A DNA stretch of 64,000 nucleotides from Xanthobacter sp. YC-JY1 (GTDB taxonomy: Bacteria > Pseudomonadota > Alphaproteobacteria > Rhizobiales > Xanthobacteraceae), in assembly GCF_021730305.1 (NCBI RefSeq), contig NZ_CP032674.1, positions 3,023,001-3,087,000 of the forward strand. The letters run 5' to 3'. Shown piece by piece: positions 47,868 to 57,525 of the stretch (the first letter of the stretch is position 1; the number at the start of each line of letters is the position of its first letter). The notes beneath the pieces were generated by a model. It worked only from the letters and a program-made list of their open reading frames with translations. It searched no databases and had not been told where the DNA came from. Made by a program: the position numbers and the translations under genes.

Positions 47868-48103
47868 CAGTCGATGATGTCCGGGTCCGGGGGCTCGGGC
47901 TGGAACGGGAGGAGGCCGGCGAGCCGGTCCTCCAGTTCCCCCGCATCGGAGGCTCGGGCGTCTACGCCGTTGTCCTTGAGAAGACGCACGGCGGCGGCGA
48001 GGTCGCCCGAAGTCGCCTTGCCATCGCGAATGCGGTCGATGAACTCCTGGGCGAGCAGTCCGTGGAGCTGCTCCAGGAGGCTCAGTGTGGCCTTGGTGCT
48101 CAT
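47867..48103 (-). CDS. Terminase small subunit (T7 gp18 type)
   Basis: A 78-residue helical protein (LSLLEQLHGLLAQEFIDRIRDGKATSGDLAAAVRLLKDNGV, ending PPDPDIID), typical of podovirus DNA maturase A. ATGA overlap with the preceding gene and TGATG with the next show tight coupling. Works with the large terminase in DNA recognition and packaging. Confidence 0.85.
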   Translation of the reverse strand: MSTKATLSLLEQLHGLLAQEFIDRIRDGKATSGDLAAAVRLLKDNGVDARASDAGELEDRLAGLLPFQPEPPDPDIID

Positions 48104-48321
48104 CGGATGAGCGCCGCCAGGGCGGCCTTCAGGTCGATGAAGTTGGTCGCGATCCAGGCGGCCGCCGCTGCCGCGCCCGTGAGATACCACTGGCGCTTCT
48201 CAAGAGAGGCGATGCGGTCGTCCTGCGACGAGAGGCGAGCCTCGATGCGTTCTGCCGTGTCGTAGATCGCGTCGACCTTGCCTTCGAGGCGGCCGAGGTC
48301 GCGGTTGAGGTCCTCGGTCAC
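48100..48321 (-). CDS. Coiled-coil plus membrane helix protein, holin-like (T7 gp17.5 position)
   Basis: 73 residues from a GTG overlapping the previous stop. A coiled coil (LGRLEGKVDAIYDTAERIEARLSSQDDRIASLEKRQ) is followed by one C-terminal hydrophobic helix (YLTGAAAAAAWIATNFI). It resembles XhlA-type haemolysin/holin partners and sits where T7 has its holin. Function inferred from shape and position. Confidence 0.7.
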   Translation of the reverse strand: MTEDLNRDLGRLEGKVDAIYDTAERIEARLSSQDDRIASLEKRQWYLTGAAAAAAWIATNFIDLKAALAALIR

Positions 48322-49238
48322 GGCAGGAGCACCGCGGGATCGGACCACGTATCCCCGTAGAACTTGCCGCCAGAGGCGAACGCGGAGGTGAACAGCGCCT
48401 GCTCTACCGCCAGGGCTGCTGCGGCCTCTTCCGCGAAGGTGCCGCCCGCGCCGTTGTTCGCCCGCTTGGTCTTGGACAAATCCTCGATCTTGGATCGGTA
48501 GAGGATCAGGCTCGGCGACTTGTTCTGGTTGAAGCCAGCCCAAGCCGTTTCGCGGCCGAGAATTGCCGGGGTCACATAGAACGTAGCAAGGCTCGCGGGC
48601 TTGGAGTTCGTCCAAGCCGACGCACCCACGTACGTCATAGCCGGAGTGTTGGCCGGTCCCAGCGCCGTAGGGCCACGCATAAACCCGATGGCGCTGGGGT
48701 TGAACCGATCGAAGTACGTGAAATACAGGAAGTTAGCCGTCGAGGACGAACTATTCACCATGTGCATCATCGACTGCGGAGCGCCGTTCCCGGTCGTAAT
48801 ACCGAGCCGCGTGATGATGTACCAGTTGATGGCGAAAAGAGCCGAGCCGGGAACTGCATCGAGGAGGCCCTGACGCAAGTCCGCAAGGGGCGTGATGCGC
48901 CAGTAGTCAGCGCCCGCCGCCTGCCCGACCTGAGACGAAACCGCGTGAATGCCGCCCTTCGCGGTGCGCTCCACCTTGAAGGAGGTATCACCGGCCGAAC
49001 GGACATACTCGACCGTCCAGTCCAGAAGGGACGCGGACTTGCCGAGCGCCGCCGCAGCGGTGTCGCGGGCGATGTTCGTGAAGGTGCCGGAGGTCGGGAC
49101 CACGCCCGCCGTGAGGCCGCTCTGCGAATGCGCGGCATCGAAGAGGAAAAGGGTGCCGGGAGACATGCCGGCGTCAGGGTAGAGGATCGGCAGCGTCGTG
49201 TCGGAGACCGCCGCGTCGAGCTTAAGCGCGTAGGGCAA
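48318..49238 (-). CDS. Putative tail-fibre-associated virion protein
   Basis: 306 residues, TTG start directly after the tail-fibre stop, with AAAGGATGG upstream. Rich in Ser, Thr, Ala and Gly with beta-type segments (GGIHAVSSQVGQAAGADYWRITPL, NSSSSTANFLYFTYFDRFNPSAIGFMRG). No family recognised. Position after the fibre suggests a second receptor-binding or fibre-decorating protein. Confidence 0.65.
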   Translation of the reverse strand: MPYALKLDAAVSDTTLPILYPDAGMSPGTLFLFDAAHSQSGLTAGVVPTSGTFTNIARDTAAAALGKSASLLDWTVEYVRSAGDTSFKVERTAKGGIHAVSSQVGQAAGADYWRITPLADLRQGLLDAVPGSALFAINWYIITRLGITTGNGAPQSMMHMVNSSSSTANFLYFTYFDRFNPSAIGFMRGPTALGPANTPAMTYVGASAWTNSKPASLATFYVTPAILGRETAWAGFNQNKSPSLILYRSKIEDLSKTKRANNGAGGTFAEEAAAALAVEQALFTSAFASGGKFYGDTWSDPAVLLP

Positions 49239-51278
49239 TTAGACCCATCCTTTGGCCCGGAGGATGCGGGCGATGAGGTTTGCGATGATGGTGTAGCCGG
49301 GGCCGAGCAGATGCACGCTGTCGGAGCGCAGCGACGCGGGAACAGTGTCCCCGGCGATGTCGGAGGTGTCCTGCGAGGTGGCAGTGATGCCCGCCTCCGC
49401 GAGCCCGAAGTCGATCAGGTAGCGGCGGACGTCGACGAAGCAGTCGCCGAAGTGGCGGGCCAGCTCCGCATTGACCTTGGCGATGTTCCGGTAGGCGGTC
49501 GTTCCCGAGGTCTCGCCGGCCCCGTTGCAGACGGACAGGACCAGCACCCGCGTGTTCTTCGGAGTGAGCCGGTCCACCATGGCGATCACGTCATCACGAA
49601 CGGCAGCGGTGAAGGAGTTGTTGTTCCTCCCGGACCAGATGATCACGATGTTCTGCTCGTGCTGGGTGGCCGTGTCGGGGAAGAACACGGTGTCGGGCGG
49701 GCACGCCACAGCGCTCCCGGAGGCCGCGCGAGTGAACGTCCAGTTGCCCGAGGTGTCGGTCGACATGGTGCCGGCGACGCCCGCGAGCTTGCCCGTCGAC
49801 GTGCCGCTGTAGTTGCCGGAGTTGTAGAGGATGTTGACCGACTTGGCGGTGACGGCAACGCCGCCCGTGGCCGGGATCGTGTCGCCGCTGACCGTGACCT
49901 TGATCGGAACGCCGCCCTGCCGGGCCGCAATCTGCGTCGAGGTCTGCCCGCCGATCCCCTGATTGGAGATGGAGGTGCTGGACAGGAGGCCCGCGAGGAC
50001 GCCGGGGTAGGTCGTGCCGCTTCCGCCTGCGCCGGCCGTCATGCTGTCGCCCCAGCAGGTGATGGCGGACAGAGGCCAGAGCTTCTGATCCACAAGGGCA
50101 GAGGCAACGAGGGGGCCGAGGTCGGAGGCCGAGACGCCAACTCCGGGCGCGAGGGCGGCCTTCAGCCGGCCTTCCGGCGTGATGCCGAGCACCACGCGCC
50201 GATTGGCGTCGATCAGCGCCCAGACGTAGCCGCTCTCCGGGGGCGTTGCGACCCACGAGAAGGCCGCAGGCGGCAGGCGGCCAAGAACAGCGGGGTCGAG
50301 CGCCGCAGCCGGCACGTTCGAGGTTTCGGTCAGCCGCGCCTGAAAGCGGCCATCAATACGGAAGCCGCCGAGCAGGCGGTTGTCGGCATCGACGACGGGA
50401 AGTGCATATCCGCTCTCAGAGGCCACGAGGACGGCCCTAAGAGAGCTGAAGCGGGTGTCGAGGACCTTCTTGACGCTGGCCGGGCTGGTCGCAACATCCG
50501 TCGCGGCGCCCGTGATGGTCTGGGCGTCGGACGCCATCGCCACGGGGGAGATGTCTCCGTCGCGACGCCATGCCCCGGCCGTGGTGGCATAGCCGCCGTA
50601 CACGCCAGCATTCACCACGCCCGCCACGTCGTCAGAGGGGGAGACCGCGGATCGGCCGGTGTGGGTGCCGGTGTCGGCCGGGGATACGGTCGCCCGTTGC
50701 CCCACGAAGGTGGGCGTGAGCGCCGCTAGGGCGGTCCAGCTCGGAGCAGACACGACGGTCGCAACGGCGGAAGCGCTCGCGGCTGCGTTCACCGCAACGA
50801 TCTTCGCGGCGTCGACCTCGGCGGCCTTGGTGGAGACGGCTGCGACGCCGGCCTGGGTCGCGGCACGGTCACTGGCGGCCTGCTGGGCGTACACCCGAGC
50901 CTGCTCGCTCGCTGCCACGGCGGCGGTGCCGTCAATGTCGTCGAGACGTTCGGCGGAGGAGCTGGCCTTCTCAAGGGCTTCCTGCCCGACGAAGAGACTT
51001 TGCTCCAGGGCGAGGTTCAGCGTGTCGCTGGACAGAGCCGAGCCGTCGGCCGGGAACTCGACGATGGGAGCATCGGCGGGGGTACTACGGGAAATTTGCA
51101 CCACCGCCGGTGCAACCGGGGCGGCGGCCAAGCGGATGGTGGTGGGCGTCACCCAGCCGAACTCGGCGGGGGTTTTGTCGACCTGGACGATGACGTGAGA
51201 CGGGTCGAGGTAGGGGAACGGGACGGCAAAGTCCGTCTGCACCCCATCCCCAGGATACGAGATGGTGGTTTCGGCCAT
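49239..51278 (-). CDS. Tail fibre: T7 gp17 N-terminal domain fused to an SGNH hydrolase
   Basis: 679 residues. The first 110 match the T7-type fibre anchor (MAETTISYPGDGVQTDFAVPFPYLDPSHV). A coiled-coil, Ala-rich shaft follows (about 135-215), then repeated ESGYALPVVDADNRLLGGF and ESGYVWALIDANRRVVLGI units. The C-terminal SGNH/GDSL esterase domain has CWGDSMTAG near 409, GGQTS, WSGRNNN and SDSVHLLGPGY near 652 (Asp/His). It would bind the host surface and deacylate a surface polysaccharide. ATG 51278 was chosen as the start of the fibre domain. Confidence 0.88.
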   Translation of the reverse strand: MAETTISYPGDGVQTDFAVPFPYLDPSHVIVQVDKTPAEFGWVTPTTIRLAAAPVAPAVVQISRSTPADAPIVEFPADGSALSSDTLNLALEQSLFVGQEALEKASSSAERLDDIDGTAAVAASEQARVYAQQAASDRAATQAGVAAVSTKAAEVDAAKIVAVNAAASASAVATVVSAPSWTALAALTPTFVGQRATVSPADTGTHTGRSAVSPSDDVAGVVNAGVYGGYATTAGAWRRDGDISPVAMASDAQTITGAATDVATSPASVKKVLDTRFSSLRAVLVASESGYALPVVDADNRLLGGFRIDGRFQARLTETSNVPAAALDPAVLGRLPPAAFSWVATPPESGYVWALIDANRRVVLGITPEGRLKAALAPGVGVSASDLGPLVASALVDQKLWPLSAITCWGDSMTAGAGGSGTTYPGVLAGLLSSTSISNQGIGGQTSTQIAARQGGVPIKVTVSGDTIPATGGVAVTAKSVNILYNSGNYSGTSTGKLAGVAGTMSTDTSGNWTFTRAASGSAVACPPDTVFFPDTATQHEQNIVIIWSGRNNNSFTAAVRDDVIAMVDRLTPKNTRVLVLSVCNGAGETSGTTAYRNIAKVNAELARHFGDCFVDVRRYLIDFGLAEAGITATSQDTSDIAGDTVPASLRSDSVHLLGPGYTIIANLIARILRAKGWV

Positions 51279-51336
51279 TACTCTGTGAGAGGTGCGGCCC
51301 GCCGCCCCAACGAAGGAGCTGGCGGGCCTGAGTGGA

Positions 51337-54300
51337 TTAGTCGGTCGAGCCCATGATGAGGTCCGCGACGCTGTAGCCGCCGTTGCGGGGCGGCCGGACG
51401 GGGGCATCCTGGATCATTCGGCCGAGCGCCTGCTGGACGAGGAAGTTGTTCTGGAAGGGCACGGGGGCGACGAGCTGCTTCCACTCCTGCTGCGACCGCT
51501 CGCGGCCGGTGATGAGGGGGCGGAAGAGAGCGCCGGGCGCCTGGGCAAGGGCATCCGTCATGGCGAACGTCGGGTTGCCCCACAGGGCGCTGGACGGTAG
51601 GCCGGAGTTGCGGAAGCCGAAGATCGGGTTGGCACCGATGGCGTTAGCCCCGAAGGTGTCGACGAGGGTCGGGATCAGCGAGGAGTAGGCGCCGAGCTGG
51701 AAGGTCGCCGCCGCAAAGGCGCCGGGGGCCATCCGCTCCGCGATGAACTTCTCCGGGTCCTCGGCAGTCGCCGCCTGCATCCTGGTGCGCACGGCATAGA
51801 GGGTGGCCGCCGCGAACGTGGAATAGAGCACGTCGGCGAAGGCCTCCCCGTCCCGCATGGCGACGCCGTGCAGGATGTTCATGTGCCATGCGTTGAGCGC
51901 GAAGCGGCGGAGCTGGATGAAGTTCTTGAACACCGGCGAGCGGTCCCAGACCGTGCCGGCGCCGAAGTCCTGCTCCATCACCACGCGACCGGCACCGCGA
52001 TGGACGGCGTTGGCGAAGGCGTTGAGCGCCTCCTGATCGGTCCAGTTGCCGGGGTTGAAGCCGGTGATGGCCTCCCCGAGGATGCCCTGCCGCGACGTGG
52101 CGTGCTGCTGCATCTGCGACAGGACACGGGTGAGCATGACATCGTCCATGCCGAACCACTTCATGCGCTCCAGCTCGGCCCCGCGAAGGAGGGTGAGGTC
52201 GATGCCGTTCGCGGTCATTGCCCGGCGGGCGTCATCGAAGAAGCGCTGCGCCATGACACCGGAGGCGGCCGCCTTGAGCCGGCGGTTGATGGCCGGCATC
52301 CCGGACATCTTGAGGACGCTCTCCGCAGCAACGCGAGAGCCCCCGACCACGCCACGCAGGAAGCTGTTGCCGATGGTGTCCATGCTGTCGTCGGCAGGAG
52401 CCCGGCGCATGGAGAACGGCCGGAACTCGTCGGCGAACGCAAAGACCGCCTGGAGGTCGCGGACCAGCCCGCTGCGGGGCTGAAGGGCGCCCCCGTTGAC
52501 GATGTCCATGCGGAAGGACGGCATGTGCTGGAGCATGGCACGAACGCCCCCGAGGGAAGCGAGGCGGCCGGCGTCGGCAAGAGCGGAGAGGCCGAAGGAG
52601 CCACCGAAGATGGTCGTGGCCGCATTGCGGGCCAGCTCCAAGAGCTGATCGACAGTCCCGCCGGTGAGGGCGTGGGGCACGCCGCGAACGCGGTCGAACA
52701 TCTCCTGCGCCAGGGCGGCGTCCTTCGCGATCTCCTCCGGCGTCTGGCCGGCATCGAAGCCGCGCGAGCGGGCCTCATTCAGGAGACCCTCGAACTCATT
52801 GACGGAGCGGATGCCGTCAACAATGCGGTTGCCCTGCCCGTCCACCACCTGTGCCCGACCCAGCGCCCGCCATGCGGAGGACTGGTGGTTGTAGTGGTCG
52901 AACAGCTCGAAGGCGTTGGTCTCGACGAAGTCGGCCATGCGGGCGCCAGACTGGGGATGAACCCAGTGCTCGTCGAGGTCCAGCTTGAAGTGCGCGAAGT
53001 CCGGGCGGGTCCCCTGCGGGAGGCGCGAGAGGATGTCGTCAATGTCGGTCTGGGCGATGCCGAGCTGCTGCATGTAGCTCCGCAGCACGTCCGCCGTCGC
53101 CCCGTTGCGGGCGATCATCTGGAACTCGTCGATGTTGAACTCGCGGCCGACGAGGTTGCGGAACATGCCGTCTGCGATGGTGAACGCCTGATTGCCGAGC
53201 TGAGGGTGGCTGGAAAGCAGCGCCCCCTCCACCCACTCGATGAACCGGCGGCCGGAGGGATCGGCGTCCGCGATCTTGTCCACCCGCCACTTCCGGGGCT
53301 GGTACTGGGGATCGGCGGGCACCCCGTCCATGCCGGCCAAGGGGCGGCCGGGGTTGTTGGGGGTGTCGAAGCGGGGGTCGGCGTGGCCGCGCAGGTGGTC
53401 GGCGTAGGCTTCCGTCAGCACCCGGTCGACGCGGGCCGCCTGGGGCGAATAGAAGGCATCCCGGTTCGGGCGCGGGTCCTGCCGGTACGCGTAGACCTCG
53501 TCGGCGAACTCCTGCCATGCACGGCCGATGCCCTTGGTGCGCTCCCAGAAGCGGAAGTTGCGGGCTTGCGCCCATTCGTCGAACTGCGGGTAGACCGTCG
53601 AGTAGACGCGATCCTGCCAGCCCGTGCGGATCATGGCCGCCATCTCGCCGATGGACTGCGGGTTGACCACGCGCTCCCCGTTGGGGCCGACACGGCCCAC
53701 GACGTCCAGCCCGAAGAGCTGGCCCATCATGCGGATGGCGGGGTTGCGGGAAGCCCCTGCCCTGCCCGCCATGTCCGGCCGGAGCTGGGCGATAGCGGTG
53801 CGAGAGGCGTCGTCCTGCCCCACCCGAGCGAGGGCGCCCTGCGAGAACTGGAGGGTGCTCTGCGTCGAGATGGCGGAGCTGAGGTTGCCGGCCTCGGTGG
53901 GCTGGGCAAGCTCGTTCATGGCGCGGCCCATGGCGGCGGCGCCCTTGTCGGCGATGTCACGGGTGGCCGGGTTCTTGGCCAGGGGGCCGAAGGCGAACCC
54001 AAGGCCGAGCCCCCATGCGGCGGCGTAGGCGTAGTCCGAACCCTCGACCGCCTTGCCGGCCAGATCGTTCGCCCCGGTGAGGGCGAGGTTGCCGGTCGCG
54101 GCACCACCGGCGGCGGCGAGGCGCTCGGCGACCCGGCCAGCCTTCATCGCGCCGCCTGCGAAGGCCCCCAGGCTCCCAGACGCCACACTAACGGAGAAGT
54201 CGATGGGATCGACAAGGCTGGAGACGAGGCCCGCGCCGACACCCGACCACCCAGCCTCGGCCAGCGTCGCCTCGTTGGCGAATTGCCGGCGGGCCTGCTC

Positions 54301-55359
54301 GGTCAGATAGTCGGAGTGGGCGGCGGATACGCCGATCAGGCGGTCCCAGTATTTCTCCGGGAGGCCCTGCTTGCGCTGCTCCAGTTCGTCGAGGGTGGGC
54401 CGGTAAGCCGCGTCGGCGGAGAAGCGGAACATGGCGCTGTGCGAGAACAGGGTGGCGGAAGTGCTCTCGTCCGCCGCCGCCTCATAGGCCTGCCAGAAGC
54501 TGGGAGCGGGCCGAAAGGCTTCGATCTGCGACGTGATCGAGGCGGCCTTGCTGCCGACGGGGGCGAAGGCGGGGGCCGTATCGACGTGAGGGACAACCGC
54601 TCCCGTCGCCTGCATCAGTGGCGCACCGCCAAGCTCGGACCATGGCAGGTCCCTGTCACGACCACCGCCGGGGAACCAGTTCTCGCGGCTGATCGGACCC
54701 CAGTATTTTCCGGCTCCTCCCCGGATCGAGCCGGCGTCCCCGACGAGCTTCTTGATGATGGCCACGCCTGCGGCTGCATTCTGAGCCGGGTCAGCGAGCT
54801 GCTCGGGGGTGAAGGGATTGCCGCCGTTGAGCCCGTAGTTCCGGGCGTCGTCGTAGGAGAGCTGGAGGAGCCCCCGCGATCCACCCCGGAACTGGCCCAC
54901 GTCGCCGACCGTCTCGTTCTTCAGACCGCTCTCATGGGCGGCGAGGCCAGTCAGGAACGTCGCCCATTCGCGAGCGGAGCCGGTGCGGATGCCGTACTTT
55001 GCACCGTCGGCCGGCACAAGCCCGACGAGGCCCTGGCGCTCGGCCTCGGTCTCGAAGAGCTTGAAAACGTGGCGGGGGTCCATGGCACCCTTGCGCCATT
55101 CGCGGCCTTGCGCCTGCGGGACGATGGGAGCTTGGTTCGGGTCTCCCGGCCGGGCAGGAACAGGGTCCACCGAGCCAGCGGATTGCGTGGGCAGTGGAAG
55201 CGCCTGATCGGCTTGCTGGGTATTCGGCAGGGACTGTGCCGGAGGGGCCTGGACGGGCGCCAGATCGGCCCCCTGGGTATCAGGAAGCTCGGCCTCGGGC
55301 GCCGGCAGGTTCACAGCTTCGATGTTCGTCTGCGGCCCGAGGCCGAGGGTATCTTCCAT
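51337..55359 (-). CDS. Internal virion protein with lytic transglycosylase domain (T7 gp16 type)
   Basis: 1340 residues. A Pro/Gln-rich N-terminus is followed by a soluble lytic transglycosylase-like domain (LTGLAAHESGLKNE with the catalytic Glu near 143, then SRGLLQLSYDDARNYG). A long helical body includes glycine-rich hydrophobic segments around 380-480. T7 gp16 is ejected first, locally opens peptidoglycan and helps form the DNA channel. Begins three bases after the gp15-like stop. Confidence 0.9.
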   Translation of the reverse strand: MEDTLGLGPQTNIEAVNLPAPEAELPDTQGADLAPVQAPPAQSLPNTQQADQALPLPTQSAGSVDPVPARPGDPNQAPIVPQAQGREWRKGAMDPRHVFKLFETEAERQGLVGLVPADGAKYGIRTGSAREWATFLTGLAAHESGLKNETVGDVGQFRGGSRGLLQLSYDDARNYGLNGGNPFTPEQLADPAQNAAAGVAIIKKLVGDAGSIRGGAGKYWGPISRENWFPGGGRDRDLPWSELGGAPLMQATGAVVPHVDTAPAFAPVGSKAASITSQIEAFRPAPSFWQAYEAAADESTSATLFSHSAMFRFSADAAYRPTLDELEQRKQGLPEKYWDRLIGVSAAHSDYLTEQARRQFANEATLAEAGWSGVGAGLVSSLVDPIDFSVSVASGSLGAFAGGAMKAGRVAERLAAAGGAATGNLALTGANDLAGKAVEGSDYAYAAAWGLGLGFAFGPLAKNPATRDIADKGAAAMGRAMNELAQPTEAGNLSSAISTQSTLQFSQGALARVGQDDASRTAIAQLRPDMAGRAGASRNPAIRMMGQLFGLDVVGRVGPNGERVVNPQSIGEMAAMIRTGWQDRVYSTVYPQFDEWAQARNFRFWERTKGIGRAWQEFADEVYAYRQDPRPNRDAFYSPQAARVDRVLTEAYADHLRGHADPRFDTPNNPGRPLAGMDGVPADPQYQPRKWRVDKIADADPSGRRFIEWVEGALLSSHPQLGNQAFTIADGMFRNLVGREFNIDEFQMIARNGATADVLRSYMQQLGIAQTDIDDILSRLPQGTRPDFAHFKLDLDEHWVHPQSGARMADFVETNAFELFDHYNHQSSAWRALGRAQVVDGQGNRIVDGIRSVNEFEGLLNEARSRGFDAGQTPEEIAKDAALAQEMFDRVRGVPHALTGGTVDQLLELARNAATTIFGGSFGLSALADAGRLASLGGVRAMLQHMPSFRMDIVNGGALQPRSGLVRDLQAVFAFADEFRPFSMRRAPADDSMDTIGNSFLRGVVGGSRVAAESVLKMSGMPAINRRLKAAASGVMAQRFFDDARRAMTANGIDLTLLRGAELERMKWFGMDDVMLTRVLSQMQQHATSRQGILGEAITGFNPGNWTDQEALNAFANAVHRGAGRVVMEQDFGAGTVWDRSPVFKNFIQLRRFALNAWHMNILHGVAMRDGEAFADVLYSTFAAATLYAVRTRMQAATAEDPEKFIAERMAPGAFAAATFQLGAYSSLIPTLVDTFGANAIGANPIFGFRNSGLPSSALWGNPTFAMTDALAQAPGALFRPLITGRERSQQEWKQLVAPVPFQNNFLVQQALGRMIQDAPVRPPRNGGYSVADLIMGSTD

Positions 55360-55362
55360 GGG

Positions 55363-57525
55363 CTAGGGGGTTCGATCCTGGTTGATGGAGAAGGGAGTGA
55401 AGGCAGGCGCCGCGCCGCCTGAAAGGACGCCGAGGAAGCCGCCGGCCGGAGCCTGGACTACGGGTGTCGGGGCCATCCGGTTCTGGAGGATGTGTTCGCT
55501 CTTCTCGACGCCCATGCGCTTGTCGAGGGCGCGGAGGTCCTTGTCGGTGAAGCGCAGGGGCTGGCCATCGCCAGCGAAGAGCGGGTAGCCGGTCGTGGCG
55601 TCGATGACGCGATAGACCCCGTTCTCGAAGCGGACCGACATGCCCGAGGGGTCGGTCACGCCTTGCGCCTCAAGGGCGCCCTTGAACTGGGTGAAGGTGT
55701 CGCTGAAGGCACGGTCGAACACCGGCTCCTTCCCCTTCACGAGGAACGGGGAGCGGTCGAACATGATCTGCCGGTTGATGACCGGGACGTTGGCGGAGAT
55801 GTCGGTCTGGACGGCCGTGATCGCGTCGCGGGCGGAGATGCCCTGGGTCCGCACCAGGAGCTTGGCGCGGCGGGCGATCTCGCTCTGCACCTGTCCCGAG
55901 TTCGTGGCCTTGCCGTCGAAGAACCAGCCGACCGGGTTGTACCAGGAGTAGTCGCTCTCGCGGACCAGCTTCTTGGTGGCTTCGTCGACCCGCTGGAACT
56001 CGAACTTGACCTGCTCGCCGCCGGCGCTCTCCGGTTCGAGAACACGGGCGGCCCCGGCCATGGCCACTTCGTCCGGCTTGCCCATCTTCCGCAGGAGGTG
56101 GAACGTCTCGTAGAAGTCCCGCTCCTTGGGATCGAGCATCCCCTCGACATAGGCGGGACTGCGGGTCCGCAGGGCCTCGTAGAGGGAAGCCGCCTGGAGG
56201 GCGCGGCGCTGCTTGGCGGGATCTGTCAGGGACGCGGCGCTTCCCACGTCCACCAAGGAGGACTTGAGGAAGCCCTTCCACTCGGGGTTCTCAATGCCGG
56301 CGGGGACGAACTGCTCCGCCTGAGCGGCGAAAACCTGCCCGTTGACCACGCCGGCCGGCTGGCCGTTGAACTGCTTGGCGACGGACTGGCGGGTGTTCTG
56401 GGCCTGGAAGACCACGGCCCCGTCCTTCTGCTCCTTGGCGGAGATGAGCTTGCGCTCCCCGGTGTAGGGGTTCTCGATGTACACGTCCTGCACAGCGTCG
56501 AAGGAGCCGTCGCCGCGCTGGAGCGCGTCCCGAGCGGCGTTGAACAGGCCGGCCTTCTGCTGCGTCTCATAGTCCTTGGCGAGCACCTTCATGGCCTCGC
56601 TGCGGATCATGGACACGTCGTTGGCGAAGCGGGGGTTGGCCGACAGGGGGCCGATGTCCTGACCGCCATCGACGGACTTGCGGGGCGCATCGAGGATGGC
56701 GAGGACGTTGCGGGCCGATTGCGGGGTGGCCCCGTGTTCGCTGGAGACGGAGGTCTTCAGGACGCCGACGAGGTTATCGTCCAGCCTGTCGAAGGGACGC
56801 TTCGTGACTTGCTGGAGTTCCCCATAGGCGGTGCGCAGCCGGGCCGCCACTTGATCCGGCGGGAGGCCGGAGAGCGTGCCGTCGCGGAGCACGTTGCCGA
56901 AGCCGGCGGTGACGATGCCGTCATCCCGCTTGCCGGCGTACTCCTGCATCTGGACGCGCTGCATCTCCCGCAGCTTGGCAACCGTCCCCTCGGTCGACAC
57001 CCGGAACTTCTCCAGGGCGTGAACGGTGCCCGGCAGGCCCCCGTTGTCGAGGTAGGCCTTGGCCTGGGTGGAGACGAAGGCATCCACGTCCACCGGATTG
57101 CCATTGGCGTCGAGGAGGGACTGCCCACCCTGGGGGCCGTACTGGGTGAGTAGCCGGTTCTCGAAGTCCTGCCCGGCCCGCTGCCCCAGCACCGCATCGG
57201 TCGCGGCAACCGCCACAGGATCGGAGTTGTAGGGGACCGTGCCGTTGGCCCGGGCGGTGCGGAGCTGGTCGTTGGTGCTCGACGCGATGAAGCGGTTCAC
57301 CTCGGCGAGGCGGGCGTCCTCCTGCGCCTTCTTCGCGCGGGGATCGTGGGCGAACTGCGAGATGGTCGAGGAGAAGCCGGAGAGCGCCTGGGCGAGGCGC
57401 TCCATGTCGTTGTTGACGGCCGGCCTGGGCGGCGGAGCGTAGGTGTCGCCGGAGACCTGGGGGACGCGGAGGGACTGGGGAGCGCCGATGTCGGGGACTT
57501 CAACGCGGCCGTGAGGAGTGGGCAT
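55363..57525 (-). CDS. Internal virion protein (T7 gp15 type)
   Basis: 720 residues, mostly helical, starting with a Pro-rich segment. Conserved features of gp15-like proteins are seen by position and composition (GFSSTISQFAHDPRAKKAQEDARLAEVNRFI; MLDPKERDFYETFHLLRKMGKPDEVAMAGAARVLEPE). It is part of the ejected inner core. TGATG overlap with the upstream gp14-like gene. Confidence 0.82.
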   Translation of the reverse strand: MPTPHGRVEVPDIGAPQSLRVPQVSGDTYAPPPRPAVNNDMERLAQALSGFSSTISQFAHDPRAKKAQEDARLAEVNRFIASSTNDQLRTARANGTVPYNSDPVAVAATDAVLGQRAGQDFENRLLTQYGPQGGQSLLDANGNPVDVDAFVSTQAKAYLDNGGLPGTVHALEKFRVSTEGTVAKLREMQRVQMQEYAGKRDDGIVTAGFGNVLRDGTLSGLPPDQVAARLRTAYGELQQVTKRPFDRLDDNLVGVLKTSVSSEHGATPQSARNVLAILDAPRKSVDGGQDIGPLSANPRFANDVSMIRSEAMKVLAKDYETQQKAGLFNAARDALQRGDGSFDAVQDVYIENPYTGERKLISAKEQKDGAVVFQAQNTRQSVAKQFNGQPAGVVNGQVFAAQAEQFVPAGIENPEWKGFLKSSLVDVGSAASLTDPAKQRRALQAASLYEALRTRSPAYVEGMLDPKERDFYETFHLLRKMGKPDEVAMAGAARVLEPESAGGEQVKFEFQRVDEATKKLVRESDYSWYNPVGWFFDGKATNSGQVQSEIARRAKLLVRTQGISARDAITAVQTDISANVPVINRQIMFDRSPFLVKGKEPVFDRAFSDTFTQFKGALEAQGVTDPSGMSVRFENGVYRVIDATTGYPLFAGDGQPLRFTDKDLRALDKRMGVEKSEHILQNRMAPTPVVQAPAGGFLGVLSGGAAPAFTPFSINQDRTP

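Noticed and set aside
51868-55422. 1184-codon plus-strand frame and similar ones over 45.4-50.7 and 58.7-60.7 kb
   Set aside because: Antisense of gp16-, terminase-, tail-fibre- and gp12-like genes that show true family motifs.
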